Of a DNA stretch of 10,911 bases, positions 5,989 to 10,911 are shown piece after piece. The position numbers and the translations under genes are program-made. Numbering within the stretch: the first letter of the stretch is position 1; each line of letters begins with the position of its first letter. The notes beneath the pieces were generated by a model. The model did no database searches, was not told the origin of the DNA, and worked only from the letters and a program-made list of their open reading frames with translations. The stretch comes from Bacillota bacterium. Its GTDB lineage: Bacteria > Bacillota > Clostridia > Peptostreptococcales > Anaerovoracaceae. The stretch spans positions 1 through 10,911 of the forward strand of contig JAGBGL010000085.1 in NCBI GenBank assembly GCA_017936025.1, written 5' to 3'.

Positions 5989-6911
5989 TAAACGGTATTA
6001 TCAGTGTTCTGGTAGTATTTGTATTCCTGGGTATAGGTTACTACTTTACAAGAACAAATAAATGGCCTGAAAGCACACCGCAGGTTTTCTCTACTACAGT
6101 AGTCCAGATTGCTGCTCCTGCAATGGCAATAACAAGTATAGAAAACAAATTCACACCTGAACTTCTGAAAGCTTCTATTCTGAATCTGGCCATTTCTGCA
6201 GCATGTGTGATCATTCTGTATTTCATGGGAAAACTGATATCACATGTATTGAGGCTTCCGCCAAAGAAAAAGGCAGTATTCGATACGACTTTCACATTTA
6301 ATAACACTATGTTTATCGGTCTTCCGATAATAAGTATAGTCTTTGGAGAAAACGGGCTTCCATACCTGTTTACAGCATATCTTATTTCGCTGTCTTTCTT
6401 CTGGAGTCTCGGCGCATATACTATTTCAAAAGCTTCTGATAACATCTCAACCCCTGCTTTTTCGATACGCAGGATATTCAGCCCGGGGCTGATCGGTGTA
6501 ATAATCGGCTGTCTTCTGGCCGGATTCGAACTGAGGCTTCCTGTCATACTTGAAACTTCCCTCACCTATCTCGGCGATCTGACAGTTCCTCTTTCTCTGC
6601 TTGTGATCGGTGCAAATCTTGCAAATTCTCTGTCCAAGGGAATGTTCATAATAACGGTCGATCAGGTTCTGATCATGTTAGGCAAATTTGTAATCAGCCC
6701 GCTTCTGGCATTCGGTTTGTTTACACTGTTCGGCATCAGCGGACTTCCGCTGCATGTATTCATAATGGTTGCAGCAATGCCATGCCATGCACAGACCGCT
6801 ATACTCGCCCAGTTCTATGATGTGGAAGGTGAATATGCATCAAATCTCGTCAGCCTTTCAACACTGATAAGCTTATTCACGATACCGTTCTTTGCAGCGA
6901 TCCTGCTGTAG
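5985..6911 (+). CDS. AEC (auxin efflux carrier) family transporter
   Basis: A 308-residue integral membrane protein with about ten hydrophobic segments in two five-helix halves. Family signatures are FNNTMFIGLPI (105-115), GDLTVPLSLLVIGANL (197-212), MPCHAQTAILAQFY (265-278) and STLISLFTIP (292-301). The broken helices with conserved N/P and polar residues resemble the substrate-binding crossover of the bile acid/arginine/NhaA-like fold. AEC carriers move organic anions or other small metabolites across the cytoplasmic membrane, but substrates are known for few of them and cannot be read from this sequence. The start ATG overlaps the thiN stop and has GGAGG 6 bases upstream. The tight coupling to thiamine pyrophosphokinase makes thiamine or a precursor one possible substrate; a fermentation acid is another. 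A strong terminator follows. Confidence 0.9.
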   Translation: MINGIISVLVVFVFLGIGYYFTRTNKWPESTPQVFSTTVVQIAAPAMAITSIENKFTPELLKASILNLAISAACVIILYFMGKLISHVLRLPPKKKAVFDTTFTFNNTMFIGLPIISIVFGENGLPYLFTAYLISLSFFWSLGAYTISKASDNISTPAFSIRRIFSPGLIGVIIGCLLAGFELRLPVILETSLTYLGDLTVPLSLLVIGANLANSLSKGMFIITVDQVLIMLGKFVISPLLAFGLFTLFGISGLPLHVFIMVAAMPCHAQTAILAQFYDVEGEYASNLVSLSTLISLFTIPFFAAILL

Positions 6912-6950
6912 TTACGATAATAAATTAGCGGAAAATCTTTTGAAAACAAG

Positions 6951-6997
6951 AAAAGCGATAATCGATTTTACTCGAATATCGCTTTTTGATTTTTTTG
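6951..6997. terminator. Rho-independent terminator after the AEC transporter, probably bidirectional
   Basis: AAAAGCGATA (6951-6960) pairs perfectly with TATCGCTTTT (6977-6986), a 10-bp stem with further TCGA/TCGA pairing inside the 16-base loop. It is followed on the plus strand by TGATTTTTTTG. On the minus strand the same hairpin is followed by CTTGTTTTC, so it can also stop transcription arriving from the convergent but gene. A smaller CGATA/TATCG hairpin (7007-7022) lies just beyond. Confidence 0.85.
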
Positions 6998-7049
6998 TAT
7001 GGTTTTCGATAGTTTTTTATCGGAAGCATGTCCACATCAGACTTTTTCA

Positions 7050-7154
7050 GCAAATCGGGACAAGTCCTGCGCCGTTGGTCGCCACGCACTAAAGTGCTGC
7101 GACATATGACGGGGGACATTCCATCGATTTGCTGCGCAAATCGGGACAAGTCCT
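7050..7154. repeat. Structured intergenic element with 19-bp direct repeat and nested hairpins
   Basis: GCAAATCGGGACAAGTCCT occurs twice, at 7050-7068 and 7136-7154. The first copy also forms the left arm of a larger imperfect palindrome. Its GCAAATCG (7050-7057) is complementary to CGATTTGC (7125-7132), and a central hairpin GTCGC..GCACT/AGTGC..GCGAC spans 7078-7103. CGATTTGC also forms a tight 8-bp hairpin with the second repeat copy (7136-7143). The element ends one base before the but stop codon. No coding frame here looks convincing. This organisation resembles REP/MITE-like dispersed repeats, but one window cannot show whether other copies exist. Confidence 0.6.
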
Positions 7155-7155
7155 C

Positions 7156-8508
7156 CTATCTCTTGTTGGATTTTCTCCAGATTCCCATCTTTTCTGCATC
7201 TTTAACCAGTTCTTCTCTGAAGTCAGGGTGAGCGATGGAAACCAGTGCTTCTGCTCTTTCCCATGTAGTCAGACCTTTCAGGTTAACTTTACCATACTCA
7301 GTTACGACATAATGAGTGTTAGTTCTTGTATCTGTGCAGATGGAACCAGGTGCCAGTGTCGGCTTGATTCTTGAGTGCAGGTTGCCTGCCTTGTCAGCAA
7401 ATGTGGAGGAGAAGCAGATAAAGCTCTTTCCGCCTTTGGACAGATATGCACCCAGTACGAAGTCCAGCTGTCCGCCTGCTCCGGAGATATGTTTGATACC
7501 TGCGGATTCAGCGCCAACCTGACCGAACAGGTCGATATCAACAGCGTTATTGATGGACATAAAGTTATCCATAGCGCCAACTACTCTGATATCGTTTGTA
7601 TAGTCTACCGGTGCACTGTAACATTCAGGATTATTATGGATGTAATCATACAGTTTCTGAGAACCGCAGCCGAATGCATAAGTCTGTCTGCCAGGGTCTA
7701 CAGTTTTGCATTTACCGTTGATTTTTCCAGCTTTTGCAATGTCAACGAATGCATCAACGTACATTTCTGTATGTACACCCAGGTCTTTCAGATCGGATTC
7801 AGCGATCAGAGAACCTACAGCATTTGGCATACCGCCGATACCCAGCTGCAGACACGCTCCATTAGGGATTTCTTCTACGATCAGTTTAGCAACTGCTTCG
7901 TCGATTTCATTAGTTGGGCCGGCTCCCAGCAGATCCATTCCGACATTTGTGGATTCAACGATGAAATCAACTTTGGAAATGTGGATTTTTTCTCCGCCAA
8001 CTTCACCGCCCAGCGCTACAGGCATATTAGTATTTACTTCTACTACGATTTTCTTAGCTCTGCTGCACATGTCAGCCATATGAGAAGCAGATGGTCCGAA
8101 GTTAAAGTAACCTTCATTATCCATTGGAGCAACTCTGAACATAGCCACGTCTACCGGATCAGGCAGATCTCTGTAGTATCTTGGCAGTTCAGAATATCTG
8201 ATAGGTGCATAGTATCCGATACCGTCTGCAATAGATTTTCTTTCGATTCCTGTCATATGCCAGCTGTTCCAGCACAGATGTTCAGGAGCATTTTCGATTT
8301 TGAAGATTTCAGGTTTTCTCAGAACAACACCGCCGCGGAATTTCAGTCCTCTGATGTCGTTAGCTACGATATGGTCAGCTACAGCTTTGTCCAGATCGTG
8401 AGGCAGGCCTACACCCCATCCAAAATCAACCCAGTCATCTTCTTTGATCAGTTTTGCAGCAGCTTCTGCACTGATCAGTTTCTGTTCATATTCTTTTCTG
8501 AAGTCCAT
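7156..8508 (-). CDS. but: Butyryl-CoA:acetate CoA-transferase
   Basis: This enzyme moves CoA from butyryl-CoA to acetate, releasing butyrate and regenerating acetyl-CoA, the final step of butyrate formation in many gut Clostridia. The 450-residue protein carries segments I recall as characteristic of Roseburia/Eubacterium-type But. These include WNSWHMTGIERK (80-91), APIRYSELPRYYRD (101-114), VDVAMFRVAPMDNEGYFNFG (119-138) and LQLGIGGMPNAVGSLIA (220-236). The catalytic glutamate is E248 in LGVHTEM. The last residues, WRRSNKR-like (here IWRKSNKR), also match. Related CoA-transferases for propionate or 4-hydroxybutyrate share the fold, so the substrate is probable rather than proved. ATG 8508 is preceded by AGAGGA at about 8 bases. 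It has its own promoter and a Rex-like site, stands alone, and faces the AEC gene convergently. Confidence 0.9.
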   Translation of the reverse strand: MDFRKEYEQKLISAEAAAKLIKEDDWVDFGWGVGLPHDLDKAVADHIVANDIRGLKFRGGVVLRKPEIFKIENAPEHLCWNSWHMTGIERKSIADGIGYYAPIRYSELPRYYRDLPDPVDVAMFRVAPMDNEGYFNFGPSASHMADMCSRAKKIVVEVNTNMPVALGGEVGGEKIHISKVDFIVESTNVGMDLLGAGPTNEIDEAVAKLIVEEIPNGACLQLGIGGMPNAVGSLIAESDLKDLGVHTEMYVDAFVDIAKAGKINGKCKTVDPGRQTYAFGCGSQKLYDYIHNNPECYSAPVDYTNDIRVVGAMDNFMSINNAVDIDLFGQVGAESAGIKHISGAGGQLDFVLGAYLSKGGKSFICFSSTFADKAGNLHSRIKPTLAPGSICTDTRTNTHYVVTEYGKVNLKGLTTWERAEALVSIAHPDFREELVKDAEKMGIWRKSNKR

Positions 8509-8551
8509 TATTTTGTTCCTCTTTTCTTAAACTAAAACTAGATTTTTTTCC

Positions 8552-8563
8552 ATAGATATCTAT
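8552..8563. promoter_or_regulatory. 12-bp perfect palindrome at the but transcription start
   Basis: ATAGATATCTAT reads the same on both strands and lies directly downstream of the but -10, about where transcription should begin (near 8559). It could be an operator for a dimeric regulator. Short AT-rich palindromes also arise by chance, so the claim is modest. Confidence 0.3.
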
Positions 8564-8565
8564 AT

Positions 8566-8593
8566 TTTATACATTAAGCACATGCTCCGTCAA
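8566..8593 (-). promoter_or_regulatory. Promoter of but
   Basis: On the minus strand TTGACG (complement of 8588-8593) and TATAAA (complement of 8566-8571) are 16 bases apart, each matching 5 of 6 consensus bases. The leader to the ATG would be about 50 bases. The site lies past the addA terminator, so but is expected to be an independent unit. Confidence 0.65.
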
Positions 8594-8600
8594 TGTAAAT

Positions 8601-8618
8601 TTGTGAAACAAATGACAA
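8601..8618. promoter_or_regulatory. Candidate Rex (redox regulator) operator upstream of but
   Basis: TTGTGAAACAAATGACAA fits the Rex consensus TTGTGA-N6-TCACAA at 11 of the 12 fixed positions. It lies 7 bases upstream of the but -35. Rex senses the NADH/NAD ratio and in clostridia controls butyrate and alcohol formation genes, so the context fits. Rex operators more often overlap the promoter itself, and no rex gene is visible here. Confidence 0.4.
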
Positions 8619-8657
8619 AAATACAAAAGTGAACCACAAACATATGCCGCGGTTCAC
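8617..8657 (-). terminator. Terminator after addA
   Basis: GTGAACC (8629-8635) pairs with GGTTCAC (8651-8657), a 7-bp stem with a 15-base loop. On the minus strand it is followed by the T-rich TTTTGTATTTTTG. It lies about 10 bases beyond the addA stop codon and separates addA from the but promoter. Confidence 0.7.
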
Positions 8658-8667
8658 CTTATTTTAG

Positions 8668-10911
8668 TTATAATGTGAGAAATTCTCCTTCACTGAACAG
8701 GTAAAGATATGACTCCTTTACCGGTTTATCTTTAATAATTTCCAGAGCTTCTCTGTACAGTTCGACCTGTTTCGTATATGTATCACGAATTCTTGTCAAA
8801 GATGCCTCTCTGTTTTCAGGATCGATATAGCTGTTTTTGTAATCTACCAGTACATATCCGTCGTCTTCTTCAAAGAAACAGTCGATCACACCCTGCACCA
8901 TTACTTCAACACCGTCACTGTCTTTCATGAAGTTGAATTCAGCTTCTTTCCTGAGTTTTCCTGCCGCAGATGCCTGTGCTGCTCTCTTCCCTACTTCAGT
9001 CCTGAAGAATGCCATTATTTTATCACATTCAACAAAAGACCTTTCCTCTTCCAGCAGCTGTTCTTCAGCAATCATTCTGCTGACAAGTTCATTCATAAAG
9101 GTTTCTTCGCTTCCAGAAGCAGCTGCTTCTGCTGCTGCTTGAAAGTTCAAGACTTCCATAACCTTGTGCATCGCTGTTCCGCGTCGTGCCGCAGATGTTT
9201 CTCCGGTCGTCCTCATAAATGCAGGGACTTTCAATTCCTCTTTCTGTGTTTCATATACAGATCCCTTTCTGCTGTATTCTGTAACAGAGTATTTTGACTT
9301 TTTCCGAATTGCAACCTGATCTTCATATTCAAAACCAAGTCTATGTGACATTTGCTCATAATCTTTATTCTTTTCAGGCACAGGTACATCCAGGATAATA
9401 TTACGAACTTTATCTGATATTGCAGCTTTCCGTTTATCATCGATATCTATACGCTGTCTGTCAACTATTACTTTCCGCATCCTTCCCTTCTCTGCAAGCG
9501 GTATAAGCTGATCCATGAACGAAGAAGGTTTTTTCGGTATAACGAGTTGTCCGTCATCAAGATATTTTCCAGTGCCGGTAATTATAAGCCTGTCTTTTGC
9601 ACGTGTCAGTGCAACATAAAGAACACGGATAGTTTCATCCATCTCTTCTTTCTGTATCTTTCGGTCGATAAGCATCTGCAGAAGCGTTTTTCTGTGCCAG
9701 TGCTCCTGAGGATCAACTTTTGTTATTCCTATCCCCATGTCTTTGTGGGCAAAGAAACCTCTGCCGGTCTTTGAACTTACAAACTTTTTGCCTGTTCCCG
9801 CAACGATAACCACAGGGAATTCAAGACCTTTACTTTTATGTATCGTCATAATACGTACAAGATCTTCATTTTCATCTACAAGTTTAATTTGCCCTGTTTT
9901 GATCTGTCGTTTTTCTATTGCTCTTATATATGTCAGGAACCCATATATCCCGCCATAACCTGTATCCTTAAATACACGCGCCTTGTCTGCAAGCGCCCGC
10001 AGATTCGCCTGTCTCTGTTTCCCCGCAGGAAGTGCTCCGCAGTAAGTGAAGTACCCCGTATCCCACATAAGTTTCCATATGAATTCTTCCAGTGGAAGTG
10101 ACCGGGACATACTCCTGAAATAGCCAATTTGCCTGAAGAAATCTGTACACTTTTCTGCCAGATCCTTATCACTTCCATTTTCACGGTAACTTTCAAGCGC
10201 CTCGTAATATGAACCCTTTCTATGTTCGAGGCGTATACGTATCATATCTTCTATTGTGAAACCGAATACAGATGAATATAATGCACTCAAAAGCGGCATA
10301 TCCTGCTGTTTATTATCGATAACTGTCAGCAGATTCAGGAATACCTGGATTTCAACTGTATCAAAAAATCCTGAGCTGTCATCTACGTAAGAAGGTATAT
10401 CGTGATCGCGTAATTCTTCCTGGAACACCTCGGCATAATCTTTTGTTGAACGCATCAGAATTACAATGTCCTTAAGAGAAACTGTTCTTTCGCACTCTTT
10501 TTTTGAGTCGTAAATTGTACTCCCGACGGTTGTCCGTATAAGTTCTGCCACATAATTCGCCTCGAGGCGCACAGCATTCATTTCAGCGATTTCATCAGAG
10601 ATTTCCATATCATCATTTATCTGTTTGTCTATGATATGAAGCTCCGTCTTGTAATCTATTGCGCCGTTGTAAGGTTTTCCCTCTTTAAGCTCAGCATTCT
10701 TGTCATAACCTTCCATGAGGTCTCTGAATATGCCGTTCACTGTTTCAATTACAGCTTTTTTACTCCGGAAGTTATTATTAAGATCAATTTTTATGCTGTT
10801 GCTATCTTCAGGGTCATCGTATGCTTTATATCTGGCCTGAAATATTTCAGGTTCTGCAAGTCTGAATTTATAAATACTCTGTTTTATATCTCCTACTACA
10901 AACACATTATT
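8668..10911 (-). CDS. addA: ATP-dependent helicase/nuclease subunit A (AddA), C-terminal 747 residues
   Basis: AddA pairs with AddB to process double-strand DNA ends for RecA-dependent repair, the Bacillota counterpart of RecBCD. The fragment begins inside the helicase, at the window edge, with NNVFVVGDIKQSIYKFR (UvrD/Rep motif III). It continues with DLNNNFRSKKAV (about 43-54, motif IV), VRIMTIHKSKGLEFPVVIVAG (about 352-372, motif V) and ETIRVLYVALTRAKDRLIITG (about 426-446, motif VI). The RecB-type nuclease domain follows: RRGTAMHKVME with its histidine near 582, then GVIDCFFEEDDGYVLVDYKN (about 674-693) with the Asp, Asp and Lys of the active site, and QVELYREAL near 715-723. The helicase half carrying Walker A lies outside the window. 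A GTG at 10905 is inside the conserved motif and is not a start. The frame has no break. Its codon choice is less restricted than that of the fermentation genes, consistent with low expression. Confidence 0.95.
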   Translation of the reverse strand, partial: NNVFVVGDIKQSIYKFRLAEPEIFQARYKAYDDPEDSNSIKIDLNNNFRSKKAVIETVNGIFRDLMEGYDKNAELKEGKPYNGAIDYKTELHIIDKQINDDMEISDEIAEMNAVRLEANYVAELIRTTVGSTIYDSKKECERTVSLKDIVILMRSTKDYAEVFQEELRDHDIPSYVDDSSGFFDTVEIQVFLNLLTVIDNKQQDMPLLSALYSSVFGFTIEDMIRIRLEHRKGSYYEALESYRENGSDKDLAEKCTDFFRQIGYFRSMSRSLPLEEFIWKLMWDTGYFTYCGALPAGKQRQANLRALADKARVFKDTGYGGIYGFLTYIRAIEKRQIKTGQIKLVDENEDLVRIMTIHKSKGLEFPVVIVAGTGKKFVSSKTGRGFFAHKDMGIGITKVDPQEHWHRKTLLQMLIDRKIQKEEMDETIRVLYVALTRAKDRLIITGTGKYLDDGQLVIPKKPSSFMDQLIPLAEKGRMRKVIVDRQRIDIDDKRKAAISDKVRNIILDVPVPEKNKDYEQMSHRLGFEYEDQVAIRKKSKYSVTEYSRKGSVYETQKEELKVPAFMRTTGETSAARRGTAMHKVMEVLNFQAAAEAAASGSEETFMNELVSRMIAEEQLLEEERSFVECDKIMAFFRTEVGKRAAQASAAGKLRKEAEFNFMKDSDGVEVMVQGVIDCFFEEDDGYVLVDYKNSYIDPENREASLTRIRDTYTKQVELYREALEIIKDKPVKESYLYLFSEGEFLTL

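Noticed and set aside
6041..6565. A 174-codon minus-strand frame opposite the AEC gene
   Set aside because: The plus-strand transporter has clear family motifs along the same stretch; the antisense product resembles nothing.
7050..7154. CRISPR array
   Set aside because: Only two copies of the repeat exist, 67 bases apart and with an internally structured 'spacer'; no cas genes are nearby.
7028..7231. Small open frames over the structured repeat, on both strands
   Set aside because: They run through hairpin arms and repeat copies into the but gene, with no ribosome binding site or plausible protein features.
7375..8535. A 386-codon open frame on the plus strand, antisense to but
   Set aside because: It lies wholly opposite a strongly supported gene. 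Its translation is low-complexity (rich in Ser, Phe, Cys, Tyr) and has no recognisable motif. Biased codon use in but removes stops from the opposite strand.

Overview
The window looks like chromosome from a strictly anaerobic, amino-acid-fermenting member of the Clostridia. This rests on three near-textbook enzymes of the 4-hydroxybutyrate branch of 4-aminobutyrate or succinate fermentation, a butyryl-CoA:acetate CoA-transferase, an AddA-type (not RecB-type) recombination nuclease, a Bacillota-style thiN kinase, and strong AGGAGG-type ribosome binding sites. The dehydratase and its CoA-transferase closely resemble, from memory, those of Clostridium aminobutyricum, so a relative in Family XIII/Anaerovoracaceae is plausible but not proven.

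Layout. Positions 1-241 (minus) hold the start of a DUF975-type membrane protein that runs off the window. Positions 346-5110 (minus, transcribed right to left) form a fermentation cluster. Its order is a stand-alone NifU C-terminal domain protein, 4-hydroxybutyryl-CoA dehydratase (abfD), an unrecognised 88-residue Cys-rich protein, 4-hydroxybutyrate CoA-transferase (cat2/abfT) and 4-hydroxybutyrate dehydrogenase (4hbD). A strong promoter (TTGAAA-17-TATAAT) lies before the nifU-like gene and a terminator follows 4hbD. Two further hairpins lie inside the cluster, one with full terminator features directly after abfD. Diverging from this cluster (plus, 5347-6911) is a translationally coupled pair: thiamine pyrophosphokinase and an AEC-family transporter, closed by a probably bidirectional terminator. 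A short intergenic stretch (7050-7154) carries a nested hairpin element with a 19-bp direct repeat. Positions 7156-8508 (minus) encode butyryl-CoA:acetate CoA-transferase with its own promoter and a Rex-like operator. Positions 8668-10911 (minus) hold the C-terminal 747 residues of AddA, cut by the window edge.

How the genes work together. Succinic semialdehyde is reduced by 4HbD to 4-hydroxybutyrate, activated to its CoA ester by Cat2/AbfT, and dehydrated by the [4Fe-4S] flavoenzyme AbfD to crotonyl-CoA. Crotonyl-CoA is reduced elsewhere to butyryl-CoA, from which the separately transcribed But enzyme releases butyrate while regenerating acetyl-CoA. The NifU-like protein, and perhaps the Cys-rich protein, plausibly support the Fe-S enzyme. 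No 4-aminobutyrate aminotransferase, succinic semialdehyde dehydrogenase or butyryl-CoA dehydrogenase lies in this window. The least understood parts are the Cys-rich protein, the transporter coupled to thiamine pyrophosphokinase, and the structured repeat.
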